Part shown: positions 13,291 through 25,396 of the stretch, in pieces | How positions within the stretch are numbered: position 1 is the first letter of the stretch | How the letters are laid out: every line of letters begins with the position of its first letter | NCBI GenBank assembly: GCA_027382625.1 | Contig: JAJKFJ010021766.1 | Span: 1 to 64,000 of the forward strand | DNA: 64,000 nt | Source: Tetmemena sp. SeJ-2015 | Taxonomy: Eukaryota; Ciliophora; Spirotrichea; Sporadotrichida; Oxytrichidae | Direction of reading: 5' to 3' | The notes under the pieces: model-generated | Databases searched by the model: none | What the model was told of the DNA's origin: nothing | Seen by the model: only the letters and a program-made list of their open reading frames with translations | Made by a program: the position numbers and the translations under genes

Positions 13291-13719
13291 TAATTGAATT
13301 TTATAATTTAATTAATTCTAAAGGTAGAAGTGATGTATAGAAGCTTTTAGTAAAGCTAAAATTAAAAGATTATATATAACGCAAAATTATGCCTCTATAA
13401 TCTTCGCACTAAAATACACAAATTATTAAGCTTGAAATATAACTTTATGTGTATATTCAATCCATTCAATTCTCTAGTTAATTTAATTGCGTACAAAAAA
13501 AGACATATCAAAAGTAGATTAAGGAAACAAATAAAATCAAAATCATATTAGAGAACCACTAGTTTTGAATATCCATTTATTTATTAAAGCAGTCTGTTTA
13601 AAACACAAGTTATTTCATTGGATTATCATTCACTATTTTACTAAAATTCAAAATTGTGTCAAAATTTGTTTCTGATATAAACATAAAGAATTAAAAAAGC
13701 AATTATAATCTTTTGAATC

Positions 13720-14708
13720 ACAAATTTAAGTTTCTTATAAATTCATTATGCTAAGGCGCATTTTGGTTATTGTTTATAGATAAAATGTTCAATCCAGCCA
13801 GACTTTTATGATTGTGAGCATAGTTGTTTTTGCTAAGAGAGGTATTTGATTTAAGCTACTAATCTTGCTTGTTTGAATAATGCTTGTAAGAAGGAGATCA
13901 TAAAAATTATTTAAATACGAATGAGCAAGTTGGTTAATAAAAGAATCATCAGTTATCAATTATTAGTGCTATTTCATGTTCAAGGGAGGAGGTTTGCTCT
14001 ATATTTGTTGAGTATTCTCTTTTGACAATTTAGAGTTTAGTCCATTGGCACTCATCTATTGGTTTTGCAAGTTTGAATACATGTTATTTTTGAATTCTCG
14101 ATTATTTTAGAGACTAGAGTACTAAGCCTTACTACTATTCCTGACATTCTAGTTTGTTTGTGAGCTTTCTGCTTCCCCATTTTATTAGAGGTTTTTAAAT
14201 TTCTTAGACTGCTATAAATTCAAATTACTGAAATTCAAATTGCCATTGTTGGTTATAATACTCTTGCTGTTTGCTTGTGAATTTTACTAATTCTACTACT
14301 GCTGCTACTACTATTGCTACTGTTGGTATTACTATTGCACGAATAGCTAAGAGTGAATGTGAGGATTTTAGTTGCTCAGATTAGACATGCCTTGAAAGTA
14401 TTCGAATGGGGATTCTGGAAGCTGATGCAAATGCAGTTAGTGCTAGAGTTGGAGATTTAAGTACTGTTTTTTGTGCATGTTGTTTATATTGATTATATTG
14501 TTGATATTTATATTGCTGTTTGGATTGCTTTAATTTATCATAAAAAGTTAAAATGAAAAATTAGACTTTAATGGGGAACAAGATAAGGTTAGTTACTGCC
14601 ACTGTTATCTTCATTTATATTCAGTCGAATGCTCTATGGTCTCAAATGATATATTTAATGAGGAAGTCTTTCTTAAGAATAAGCTTAAGAGTCATTTGCT
14701 TGCTCCAT
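13720..14708 (-). CDS. Polyglutamine/Asn-rich hypothetical protein
   Basis: The ATG at 14,708 begins MEQANDSQAYSQERLPHQIY. Downstream, in neighbouring frames, come LHQLPESPFEYFQGMSNLSN, a glutamine run of roughly 14 residues, then NLNFSNLNLQQSKKFKNLQQ and NTSLSKNNYAHNHKSLAGLN. The frame shifts imply at least two introns or indels. The protein is disordered-looking with no recognised domain. The glutamine run mixes TAG, TAA, CAG and CAA codons, which is direct support for the reassigned code. Confidence 0.5.
14284..14339 (-). repeat. Mixed-codon polyglutamine tract
   Basis: On the minus strand this trinucleotide-like tract reads as a nearly pure Gln run, broken only by Tyr and Asn, using TAG, TAA, CAG and CAA interchangeably. 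In the standard code it would be a string of stops. Confidence 0.65.
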
Positions 14709-14872
14709 ATACGATTCTTTTTTGTTATTCCCAATTTAAACACACTAAAGGAGAACAATTTAACTATAAAGTCTAATCACACAATTATTCTCATAAATTG
14801 TGTCCTTTTATTACCTCAGACCAAGAATAAAATAGTATAAAATTTAAGTTTCAAATTATTGATGTTCACTAT

Positions 14873-15700
14873 TCAAAAACAGTGAGATGCGAAACATTAA
14901 ACAGAAGAAACTCTTAACTCTCTCTTATTTGAATTAAGTTTTAATTAAATTTATTTGATATCTTTTAGTCTCTAATTTTTTACAATAAATATGATAAGAA
15001 TAGTGGCTATATATGAAAAAATGTTCTCTACATTTTATTTATTAAGAAATAATTAAGCAATGCTAAATATATCTTTCTTACTAAAATTTAGGGTTTATAT
15101 TGTTCCTTAACTAGCTAAATTTTAATTTTATTGGATTGATTAGCTTCCAACTCTATATGAGCTTGTACTACTGCCATTCTATGGTGCTTCATTTTTTAAG
15201 ATAATACCCATTTAGTTCTTAAGCAGGGTTTATTTAGAATTCTTTGCTAAAGATGCATGTGACTGATGCTAGCTTAGACTGAGGGATTAAGATGATGTGT
15301 TAGTCTAATTTTAGAGTTACAAATGCTAATAAGCATGATTTTTAATAAGGACTGATTTCTTATAGTTTTTGTTTTGACTGTTGATTCCCAGAAGACTCTT
15401 GGAGCCAGCTGAGTTGTTACTTGAGTTATCTGTATTTTTAGAGATGTTCTTCGTCTCTGACTAATATCTGTACTTATTATTGGCAGGTATCAATCCTGAA
15501 TCCCCATACTCATTTGTGTTTCTAGTTTTATCATGTCTAATTTTGGGCAACAGACTCCCAGAGTCTTTATTCTAGGCAACTCCTCGCTCATTTACAGAGA
15601 GATTTTGATTCACTTTTTGGAGGTGGATAAGAGAATTATCTTACAGAGGAGTTAGGATCGATTAAGGAATCTTGTAGGACTTGATGTAATCATCATACAT
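14873..15700 (-). CDS. Hypothetical Ser/Asn/Gln-rich protein
   Basis: One uninterrupted frame, with TAA/TAG as Gln, runs from an ATG at 15,700 (MYDDYIKSYKIPQSILTPLQ) to a TGA at 14,873, about 275 codons. It includes SETKNISKNTDNSSNNSAGS and a more hydrophobic stretch (YIATILIIFIV) near the end that could be a membrane segment. The same frame is open upstream of the ATG for about 20 codons, so it may instead be the last exon of the NEK kinase gene, whose apparent stop is at 15,858. No domain is recognised. Confidence 0.5.
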
Positions 15701-15857
15701 TAGGGAATTGTTCTTCTTTTGAGGAGGGAGTTGCAGTTAGGGCTTGTTTAGAGATATTGTATGCTTGTTATTTTTACCTGAATTTATACTATGCTTAACT
15801 TTTTTAAAAATTAAGTGAAAAATTTAGAGTAAATCCTTCGACCAAACTTAATTGACT

Positions 15858-18060
15858 TCAAAAAAAACAATTATGACTAATTTGCATGAGTTCATGAATT
15901 GAATTTATAGATTTTTAAATCTGTAATTTTTAAAAGGCCAGGCTTTATTTTGCTAATTTGATTACCCTAAAAATATAGCAGTAATGCTTAACAGGCTTTC
16001 CTAAAAGAATTCGCTTATGAATTTCTCTTTGATAAGAATAAGTATCATCTAGATCAGATTATTTCTCTGCAGATATGGCACTGATATCAAATTGACTAGC
16101 CATAATTTAAGTGTCTTTGATATTTTGAGATGACTTCTGATTCAAATTTGATGTCGAGGGTTGTTAATCTGTAAGAAGTATTGACTAAGAATTGATATGT
16201 TTAGCATCTAGTGAAAATTCTCTATCTAGCCCATCATCTTCAAATTATTTTATAAAGGGATAACATATGCACACAAGCATATATTTCTATCATCCTCGTT
16301 TTCTGATATTCCATACATCTCCATCGATTAGTTTTTAACAAGCTACTATTTTGGAGCTCAAAACTTCTTTTGTTCTTAGAGTTCCTCTTTCTTTTAAGCA
16401 AATTAGGAGAGCTCTCTTTCCCTTTCATAGATTTGAGGCTATTTATCTGAGGAAGATTTATCCTTGAGATGGAATCATTATGACTAGTTGTACTTGCCTG
16501 GGTTCCGTTGCCGACTTAGTTCTTCAAATGAGATCTGTTAGAAGCTAGATCATAGATATCCTCAGTTTGACCAATCGAGTCCCTTTCATAATTGGGTCTG
16601 GGAAGTCTCTGGGATAAGTCATTCCAAAAAGAGCTTTCCTCAGATTAAATCAGACTCTTCGGAATCTTAATCGTCTTCAGAAGTATAGACTAGTCAAGCA
16701 TGGTGTAGCTCTGAACAAAAGTGGGGAAGAAATATTTTGCCTTTTTCATAAAAATGGGCATCTAGATGAGTTACTCACAGTTTGGACGGTTTTCAGCTTT
16801 CACTTAGAGCATCTATTTCAGAACTATGGAGAGATCTGCTGAATAGTGCATTGGTATTTTCTGATAATGACCTTTCAGCACTTTCTTATAAAGGCCTCCC
16901 ATATCTGTAGATTAAAAGGGTGGTTTTAAGGTTAGTGTTTCATAGAGAACGCATCCAAGAGACCAAACATCACTTACGAAAGTATAAGGCTCGTCCCTCC
17001 AAACTTCGGGGCTAAAGTTTAATTTAAGATCATCAAAATCTTTACCTTGCATAATATGGCGTGCCTGTTTAGGTGTAATTTAAACCTTCACGGGATGCCA
17101 CTTTAGAAACATTCATATCTCCAATCTTAGCAGAGCCATCCTTGTTTAAAAACACATTTGCGGATTTTATATCTCTGTGCATGATATTTAAATCATGGAG
17201 TGCTTTCAGTCCAAATACAACCTATGTAATGTTAGAAATTTATAAGCTTACTTGAATTAGAATTTTCCATATTTCATTTTCTTAAAAAAGTTATTGGGAC
17301 GTCTGCAGTTTTTAAATTTTTTGATTACATATAGGATGGTATATCGTTATTCTTAACTCGTACGATAAGTGCTGGTTTTGAAAAATGATTATTAATTTAC
17401 ATTCCTCAAATTTTACTTTACTTTACTTTAAATTTTTTGATACAAATCTCCATCATCAGCTAGTTCCATGACTATACTAAATATGAAATTTAAAATTGTG
17501 TGTCTCTATTTTAAATGATTCGATTCATTTTTCGCCATTTTGTATATCTTACCATAACGATTGAGATGGTTCATCGATAAATGCTTCTTTATAGGAACTG
17601 ACGCATGGATGCTTTATCGAGGCTAGTATTCTCACTTCATTTATCGCGTTGTCTTTTTCTTTGTCTCCAAGATTAAACATGTTAACTTTCTTGAGAGCAT
17701 AGTTGCTTTGATCTTCCTTCCTTACAACGTGATAAACCGAGGAGTATGAACCTTCGCCTAAAGTTACACCAATAGTTAAAATTGAGTCAAAGTAAGATTT
17801 TGCTAAAAATGATAATTTGGATTTTGAGTGTTTTTTTTTTATTATCCAAGTTAGCCTTGCAAAAGTTAAAATTCCCTCTTTTTTAAATAAATGTATTCAT
17901 TATAGTCGGAGAACGGTAATTCTTTCGCAAATAAGCAGCTCATGCTTTAGCCAATACACCAGTGTCGAGAAGCAAATTCAATCATACTTACCTAATTTAG
18001 ACAGCACATTAAAATCGTCAAGGCTGCTCGGAATTAGTGATGTCGAATTTATACAAAATT
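15858..18060 (-). CDS. NEK-family (NIMA-related) serine/threonine kinase, interrupted by a 116-bp insert
   Basis: The catalytic domain is complete. A glycine loop ([11 protein letters not shown]) is split by an intron just before its second glycine. Then come the catalytic lysine in YALKKVNM, the hinge [13 protein letters not shown], the catalytic loop [12 protein letters not shown], the metal-binding motif given as IGDM in place of DFG, GTPYYASPEVW, and [12 protein letters not shown]. The order and the LYQK/IW...ILIQ spacing are typical of NEK kinases, which act at centrosomes and cilia. A long Ser/Lys-rich tail follows the kinase domain. A 116-bp insert at 17,311-17,441 breaks the frame between DLYQK and the IWKILIQ helix. 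Deleting it gives GDLYQKIQKLQTSQQLFQEN in one frame. The replacement of Phe-Gly by Met after Asp is odd and could lower activity. The start codon is not certain. Confidence 0.88.
17311..17441. mobile_element. 116-bp internal eliminated sequence or MITE, copy A, in the NEK gene
   Basis: A perfect 15-bp direct repeat, TTTAAATTTTTTGAT, lies at 17,311-17,325 and 17,427-17,441, exactly 116 bp apart. Removing one copy plus the interior restores the kinase reading frame; 116 is not a multiple of three, so the insert otherwise shifts it. The interior matches copy B at 19,294-19,423 over about 100 bp (shared blocks include AAGTGCTG and AAATTTTACTTTACTTTA). It contains no gene. Confidence 0.8.
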
Positions 18061-18393
18061 ATTTGCTTCATACATAAATTTAATTTATGGATTAGCTGAA
18101 AGTTGACATTAATTAAAATTTATTTGCTGATTTAATTTTCATAATTTAAGGATTGATGGTGAAAATATTTTGCAAAATTATAGAATTATAAATTTGATAA
18201 AAAGGGTATACCCACTCTCACTTAAGTCACTCATAGAATACTTTATATCGGAAATTTTTCTAAAAAGATTTTGCTTCATTGAACTTAAATGGGAAACTCA
18301 AATTATAAATTATTTAATTTTTTCTTTTGAGAAGTCTTAATTAAATGTAAGAGTACTCTAGAGTTATGTTCCTTACTAATTTGTATATGTAGA

Positions 18394-19765
18394 ATGCCGA
18401 AAGAAGACAGTAAGAACTACTACAATCATAAGATAAATAAGATCAAAATTCTTTCTTAAGAATAAGAATTGAATCAGGATCTTCCAATATGATGACAGTT
18501 TATCTTAAACCTAATTTAGAGAATATGTGGCAAATGCAGAGTAAAACAGAGTGCCAGCTGCAGGGCTGGCAGCTGTATGCTTGAATTTTATCATTTTAAC
18601 CTTATATTTTAGAGGCCTGTGAATAACAACACTGAAGAAGGCAAAACTCAGAAGGTCACCGTTCTTAAAAATCACGTAAACATAAGAAAGGAAAGCATTA
18701 AAATGGTAAGAAGATTAATCTTGTATTCAAAATTTTCAGGTGAGGATGTCAGATCACACTTACTACTTGGATCTCATCTATGATGCAAACTATGAATGCA
18801 AGATAACTGTTTACTTCTGTGCTCAAGAATGCAGAAACGCATCCAATATTCCTCTATAGTAAGCATCAGTATAGACTAGTTGCTCAATAATCTATCTATC
18901 TTTGATAAATTTTGTCTCTCTTTAGATTTTAATTTCTCATATAGTTTCTTGACTAATCCTCAGCACCCAATTCCAAACTCGTATAAGTTTTCAGCAGGAC
19001 TTAAAGAGCAATTTCCTTCTTAAGTCTAAATTATATTCAATGAAGAATAAACTTTGACTAATTAAAGTTTGCTTGCTAAACACTCAGCTGTACAGAAATG
19101 AAGATTTGACAACTCTCAAGGAGGACTACTATCCTATTGTTATAATGATAGAGGCAGTCTATCCTCCAAACTATTCAGGAAGAGCAAAGAAGTCTGTCTA
19201 GTTTACTTATGGAACCTTCCTTATGGAAAATGGGCCAGTCAAATTTAAGCCTCTCAAGCAAAAATTCTTGGTAAGATCTTCAAACTGTTTAGATTAGACT
19301 TTAGTACTTACATAGGATAGTAATTTCGGTTTCTTAACTAGTACTGAATAAGTGCTGAGTTTTGAAATTGATTATTATTTATATTCCCTAAATTTTACTT
19401 TACTTTATTTTAGACTTTAGTACAATAATACGATCTTTGATTTGAACGACATTTTCGGTATCGACAATTCCACAGCTAACATAAAAGATGATACCCAGAA
19501 GGAATGCGTTATCTGCTACACAACCACTAAGGACACCGTAGTGCTTCCTTGCAGACACATGTGCCTTTGCATTTAATGCTCTCAAATTGTTAGAATGCAA
19601 ACTATTCTTAAAGACTTGTTTAAAACTACTGTAATGGAATCTTTATAACTTTGGAATAATAAGTGCCCTATATGCAGAACTTAAGTCAGCAGCTTCATGC
19701 AAATTAAAATAGAGGAGAAGCACAACTAGAATGCAAATACTAGCTAAAACAGACTGCTTTAATGA
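18394..19765 (+). CDS. MGRN1-type RING-finger E3 ubiquitin ligase
   Basis: Homologue of mahogunin (MGRN1/RNF157, plant LOG2). The N-terminal beta-rich domain is visible as HVNIRKESIKM, SDHTYYLDLIYDANYECKIT, FSAGLKEQFPSQLYRNEDL and IMIEAVYPPNYSGRAKKSV. This is followed by FDLNDIFGIDNS and the RING finger CVICYTTTKDTVVLPCRHMC...KCPICR, which has the Cys/His ligands of a C3HC4 RING. Such ligases transfer ubiquitin to membrane cargo. Introns of about 35-110 nt interrupt it. One near 19,271 contains copy B of the 116-bp element; with the insert removed, a 34-nt intron ending at 19,420 keeps LKQKFL joined in frame to YNNTIFDLNDIFG. The first exon and start codon are uncertain. It ends at a TGA at 19,763. 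Confidence 0.85.
19294..19423. mobile_element. 116-bp internal eliminated sequence or MITE, copy B, in the RING ligase gene
   Basis: A perfect 14-bp direct repeat, TTAGACTTTAGTAC, lies at 19,294-19,307 and 19,410-19,423, again exactly 116 bp apart. The repeat sequence differs from that of copy A, but the interior is clearly homologous: ACATAGGATAG against ACATATAGGATGG, TTCTTAACTAGTAC against TTCTTAACTCGTAC, and an identical 3' block of AAATTTTACTTTACTTTA. It sits inside an intron. Confidence 0.8.
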
Positions 19766-19877
19766 TACAACATTCATCTACAAAATTTACTCTTCATAAC
19801 ATTTCTATTCTTGTACGTCAATGGTTTTCAACACTTATTAATTCTGAATTCAAATGAAGCTAAAAATAGTCTCTTTA

Positions 19878-21177
19878 TCAGTTAGATGATTAGGACACCT
19901 GAGAAAGTAGTTTATCTACATTCTCAACAATCATGGCAGGAATGACATTTTTACAATAAAAAATGAATTCTATTTGAATGCTAGGGCCAAAATAAATCTT
20001 GGTGTTATTGCTTATGCTTTCAATAGCCAACTTTTTCAAGTATTCTTGAGTGAGTTATTTCTGTTCTGCCTCTACCATCTTTGCAATTTTATAGTAGTGA
20101 GCATCTGCTTTTCCTTTTTCTCTCTCAAGATATATCGAATTTTCTATCTCTTCAATCTATCTGATAGATTCTTTTTGAAGAATTTATTTCTCCATTTCAA
20201 TTTTGTTTACTTCTGCCTACGACTCAGCCTCTATTCTTCTCTCAACTCTTATAGTCTCAGCTCCTATGTAATTTATTAGAGCAAGTATAAGTAAATAATT
20301 GTAGGGTAAAAAAGCTTAAATTTTTAAGACCTTACTCTTTGACTAGACTCTTTATTCTTGTTCAGCAATCAAAAGCTAAGTTTTTTAAGCCTCAATCTTT
20401 TCATAATTTTTGAGTAGGCTTTCTGGGATGCGAGGCTTTGTCACTCTTATTGCTATAATCTCTATTCCTGGAGCCCACTTGTTGCAATTAAACAAGAGAT
20501 TAATATTATGTAAGCAATCCTGTTATAGAGCTTCAGCTAGTTTCTCATCCAAAGAATCAAACTTGTCAATGAATACTTCTTATAAACCTCTAATTAATCA
20601 GTAATATTAATAGAGTATACCAAAATAATGCACTTCCATAATCATAAAATTTATATATGATGAAATATATTTATTGTAAGTGCAGGTTTAGAGTGTGTTT
20701 GCTGCAAAATTGATTGATTTCGTGGCTAAAAATAAGAATTAAAACACGTATCAGAAGTAGTTTATATCTTAAGATCAGACTATACATAAGAGCAAATAGA
20801 ATGTATTCTTACTGGATTTTATCAAAGATCCAAGTCTTATCGTAATGAATAGTGTAATTCTTTATAGTGTCAAATACATGTTCTTTTCTAAGTCTGTTGA
20901 CTACTTCTATGTGGTCAAAGTAGATAACTACACCTCCGCTAGTTCCGCACGGGATATTGGTAACTTTATCAGTCTGAACAGTGATTTAAATGTTTTCGTA
21001 GGACGTTATAATTGGAATTTTGAAATGGAATCCTGGATCTGTGGTTCCTGGCAATAGAGCTCCTGCTCTGTAGTATATTCCAACGTGACCCTCCTCAACT
21101 ATGTGAAATCCGTTGAAAAGCACCACTAATGCAGGGATAACGATTGAACTGAAAAGGAAAACAAGTTCTGGGCCCAT
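19878..21177 (-). CDS. Erlin-type SPFH (prohibitin-domain) protein
   Basis: Begins [20 protein letters not shown], a signal-anchor helix. The SPFH domain follows ([56 protein letters not shown]), then [20 protein letters not shown] and a long coiled coil ([20 protein letters not shown]). This order and the GTSGGV motif fit erlin-1/2, which oligomerise on the ER membrane and help ERAD of IP3 receptors and control of sterol sensing. It ends at a TGA at 19,878. At least one AT-rich intron lies near 20,300. The gene is transcribed away from its right-hand neighbour across about 130 bp. Confidence 0.9.
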
Positions 21178-21310
21178 AGTATTAAATTATGAAGATTAAA
21201 TTTAACTGATCTCTTAATCCAATAATTACTTTTGCTTATCAAATACGCTTTAGAGGATGGCATACTTAATGTTTAAACTTGATATTTATGAAAAATTTGA
21301 GAGAAATCTG

Positions 21311-22703
21311 ATGGTAGATGGAAAGAGGGCTGTAGCTTAGCAAGTTAATTAAAAGATAATATCTAAATCACCAACAATCGCCAAATCGCCCACTGCAAAT
21401 AATTAAAATGTGGTGATCATTCATCAGTCTACTCACAATTTATCGCCTTCTTTCAAGTCTAAGTCCAAAAGCCCCACAGCTTCTCATTAAAACCCAAGCA
21501 TTTACAATCAAACTCACACTGGGGGTCTATATTTGCAAAATTCTACATCCCAAATAAATCACTCCTAATCTTTGAGAACAGCTAGCGCTAAGAATTCTAC
21601 ACAACTCTAACTTCAAGGATCTAATATATGTCTGATTTTAATTGAAAATTAAATTACTTAAGAAATTGGTTAATTAAATCGCGTCTAAATTTTTATATAA
21701 AAAATATGAGCAACCATTTTGTGAAGTATCCAAATTGTACTTGATATCATTTTTTATTGAGTAAGATCTGCTATAAATTAACTTCTTAGTGAAAGTAATT
21801 TTCATTTATACTTAAAACACTTAGAATCAGAGCGATTATTTAGTGCAGTAATTTAATTAAACTTAAAGAGAGAAAACTCTAAAAAGCCAAGGCTACCTCC
21901 TTGGCATGCAAGGATAAAATGAAATAACTGTTGGAACAAGCATTGCTAACTAAAAGCAGAAAACAAATAGTTCAAGATCGCCCACTCACACCTATGCATA
22001 GTCAAAGATTGCCAAATAAGGGTTTTATTTATATTTTTAATTAAGGTGGCACTTAGAACAGTATGATTAGCGGCAACAAATCGTAATCTAATCTTTTAAG
22101 CGTAGGCTTTGGAACTTAAAAACTTTCAACAGCAAGCGAAGGTAAACCTGCAAACATGCTGAACACAACGAATACTCAAAGTTATTTTTAGTATTTTAAT
22201 TTCATTCTAAAATACTACAAACTCCTCCTTACAGGCTTCAACCACGGTTTAAATTCAGCAGCTTTTTATAAATCCATCCCATTCAAGTAGAAACTAAAAG
22301 AGTGGAGGATAGGGCTCTCTTAATAAGATTATGACTTACTAATAGCCAATGCCTGGAGGTCAGATCGTTCAATAGCCATATCCTGCCTAAAGTTTTTATT
22401 CCACTTGAAGTGCATTTTATAATAAGTTTTCAAGGAGAGGGAAGAAACTTCCAAGGAATATAGGGAGACTTGCATGCTAATAATTTAGGCTATTCTAATA
22501 TAGCCTTACAAAGAGAAGGGGTAAATAACAGTGGAGCACAGCAGATCGAGCTAGTCGGGTCAGGATCATATATTGGATAAAACTCAGGAGTTTCATCTGC
22601 CAAGGCTCAAACAGGGGCCAAGAGTTTTGTAAAAAGCAGGAATTAGGTTCCTTCAAAGTCACCATCACTTCGCTGCTTATAAATACGTTTTTATATATAA
22701 TGA
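21311..22703 (+). CDS. Hypothetical Ser/Gln-rich disordered protein
   Basis: The ATG at 21,311 begins MVDGKRAVAQQVNQKIISKS, followed by SPTIAKSPTANNQ and SPSFKSKSKSPTASHQN, repeated SP motifs suggestive of proline-directed phosphorylation. Later exons give TNSSRSPTHTYAQSKIAKQ, GNKSQSNLLSVGFGTQKL, QQPMPGGQIVQQPYPAQ and SGSYIGQNSGVSSAKAQTGA before a TGA at 22,701. The frames fit with introns near 21,640-21,950, 22,180 and 22,400 (the last gtttttatt...tttcaag, 45 nt). No folded domain is recognised. It faces the next gene across only about 75 bp. Confidence 0.55.
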
Positions 22704-22777
22704 TCGCTGAAATTTATGTAGAAAAGATTTGAGAGTGTGGTCATAGTAATGATATGCATTAAATTTTCAGTTATCAA

Positions 22778-25396
22778 TCATTTTTACATCTTAAGAATTA
22801 ACTTTAATAACATTTAGAGAAGGAAGGTCTTTTTAAATAAGAAAAAATTCAATCTAAAATTTAAGACATTTGTGTCTCTTTCCTTTGAAGAAGGTAATGA
22901 AGTCAAAGTCTTATTTGATCTATGAAGTCTTCTATAACATTTTGGTCGTTACTAAATAGATACTCTAGACCTTCTCTTTCCCAAACTCTCTGCCTCTTTC
23001 TTTAGCTGATTAAAGGGAGACAAATCTACAGCATCAAGCATTTTGCAATCATTCCTTTTGCTCTTCTATTAGTAGATGCTTCAAAAGGAGTCAAGCCACT
23101 AACCGTCCTTATTCTTGGATTTGCTTTAGATGCCAAAAGCAATCGCAAACACTCTATATGATTGAATTTACTTGCTATGAGCAGAGGTGTTCTTCCTCCA
23201 AGATCCTATCTATTTAAATCTGATCCATTTTAAATTAGCAATTTCAGCACTTCAACATGATTTCTCTTTGCTGCCCAATGTAATGCAGTTTCAAACAAGT
23301 GATCTTATTCAAAGACTAGATGTCTCTCGTATTTCAAAAGGTCTTTTAACAGATTGATATCGTTTTACTTTATTGCAGTAAAGAATTGTTGTGAAAGCTC
23401 TCCTTTTGAATATGGCTTATCAGGCTTATGCACGTTATTTAAAATATCCTTGACAGTGAGTTTCATTGCTTTAATCTTATTTGCGGAAATTATAACATCT
23501 TGAATGAAGAGTAGCTTTTCTATAAAAGTTGTTAGAAAAATAATGCACTCATATTTAACAACTTACTGAAATCAAGATGCTCTTTTTGAATTCTGACTTC
23601 TCTGTGGGTCTTTATACTGTTCGTATTAAAGTAACTAATTTATTTCTTTAGAATGGATTTAATCTGAGTCTCCTTCTTTTCTAACTTATTCAATAAAAAA
23701 AGAAGTTTTACGATGTTATTCAGGATTAGTTATTTGCTGTTTTTAGGTGGATCGGAGCCCAGCTTTGAAATGCTTTAATTTTCATTCTGTGATTCAAAAT
23801 TTTCTATTCTGATTGCATTTCCAAGATTTAGTCTGAGTTAATTGTTTCAATTCTTACCATTTTCATCTTTATATATAATTTAAATCCAAGTACTAAATTT
23901 TAAATTATCTTAGTTCCTCTCGTGACTGGTACTTTAAGATAATATTTTTAATTAACTTTGTTAAGGTTAAGATTTATAGGTAGTTAGATCTTAAAAAGAC
24001 TATTGACATGTCATTGAGCTGCTTACTGACTCGGAATTTGAAAGATCTTATTTGTCTTGCAGTTAAGAGTACTGATTCCTAATTTTATTCTTGTATTTGC
24101 TGTATGAGATATTTTTAATTTATCATTTGAATAAATTAAGGATATAATATGTATGAGTCAGTTAGCTGCTTTAAATCATTCTTTTTCTCTTCCTTCTATT
24201 TCAGCTAAATGATATTTCTTTGTTCATACATCTTCTGAATGTATGTTTAGACCCTTGGTCTTTCTTCCTATATTTACAGATACTTTTTGAACTTCTCTTG
24301 TCCTTCTTTTACAGCATTTAAACTTTAATAAATAAGGCTATATAAGATCGCATTTTTGAGCTTCAATCCCTCATCTACCTCAAGCATAATCTTTAAAAAT
24401 AAACATTGCTTATCACATTCAATTGTATCTTTTCTTCCTCTGTGAGAATTTTATTCTATGACTATTCGCTATCTAGCTTCATAAGCCGATGTTTTGTGGA
24501 TGGGATGCTCGAGATTCTTTTCTAAGCTAAATTACCTCTCTGCATTATTTTCTGCATTTATAAATCTAGGTTCTGCAAAGAAATGCTTTAATTAACTAGT
24601 ATTTAAGTAGATTCATTATGAAGATCTAAAGTCTTTTTTTAGACTTATAAAGTTCTGTTATTCTTATCTTATATTTATAGAAGTTTAAAATTGTTTCTGC
24701 TTTAAGCAATCTCTCTCCCTTATTCTGAATTTTCTCGAACAAGGTTATTTTAAGATGATTATATAAGCAATTTTTAATTTATACATTAATGAGTGCTTGT
24801 TCAATGTGGACTTATTTATATGTTGAATTTGAGATATATGAGTTGCACTCTCTATATGAACTGTTTTACGTTTCAAATCTTTTAAAGATAAATTTTAGTC
24901 TAGTCGAGAGAGTTCCATCGAGTTTAATTTGTTGGTTTTATTTTTGCCTAAAAATTTTCTAGATATTTACCTGCTAAGACTCATTTAGCTTTTTCTGTTT
25001 GCTTTTATTTTCTTAAGGATACCTGATTCAGAAGAAGTTTTGGAAGTCTCAGAATCAGACTCGTTTTTAAGAACTTTCCTTGGACTCTGCTATATAGAAA
25101 TATTTTGAATATAAAAAGTAATGCTAAGCTACACCGGGAGTCCTTATAAATATAAATATTTTAATCAAACAAAAGGTATCTTATTTTTTATAAAATTCTC
25201 TTATTTACGCTTGAAGTGCATCTTTTAGGGTGTAAGGAATTAGATTTACAGTAAATCTTCCCTTAGAGGGACTAATTGTGGTATTCTTTTAATTTTGTAT
25301 TTTTTCGGTGCTTAATGATTTGTTTGCAATTGGATCTTTAGTATCCTCTTTGTTTTTACTTTCCAAATACTCAATTGATCGTTAGTCTTCCAGCAT
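22778..25396 (-). CDS. Coiled-coil protein with C-terminal ankyrin repeats
   Basis: Starts at the ATG MLEDQRSIEYLESKNKEDTK. The N-terminal two-thirds is charged and helical (KCDKQ-type segments, EGQEKFKKYLQIQEERPRVQ, QKMYEQRNIIQLKQKEEKK). The C-terminal part has ankyrin repeats: ETALHWAAKRNHVEVLKLLI, LGGRTPLLIASKFNHIECLR and SGLTPFEASTNRRAKGMI. An apparent stop at 23,863 is removed by a 62-nt intron starting gtacttgg, which joins the two parts in frame. The end of the last repeat shifts frame at an A4 run (23,041-23,044 on the plus strand), after which LDAVDLSPFNQLKKEAESLG reads on to the TGA. Ankyrin repeats mediate protein binding; no enzyme domain is seen. Confidence 0.65.

Noticed and set aside
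14571..14840. 89-codon hydrophobic frame on the plus strand
   Set aside because: The opposite strand reads MEQANDSQAYSQERLPHQIY with the composition usual for this genome, so the plus frame is taken as accidental.
23863..23866. Boundary between two separate genes at an ATGA overlap
   Set aside because: A 62-nt gt...ag intron starting gtacttgg joins the two frames exactly, giving one coiled-coil and ankyrin protein.
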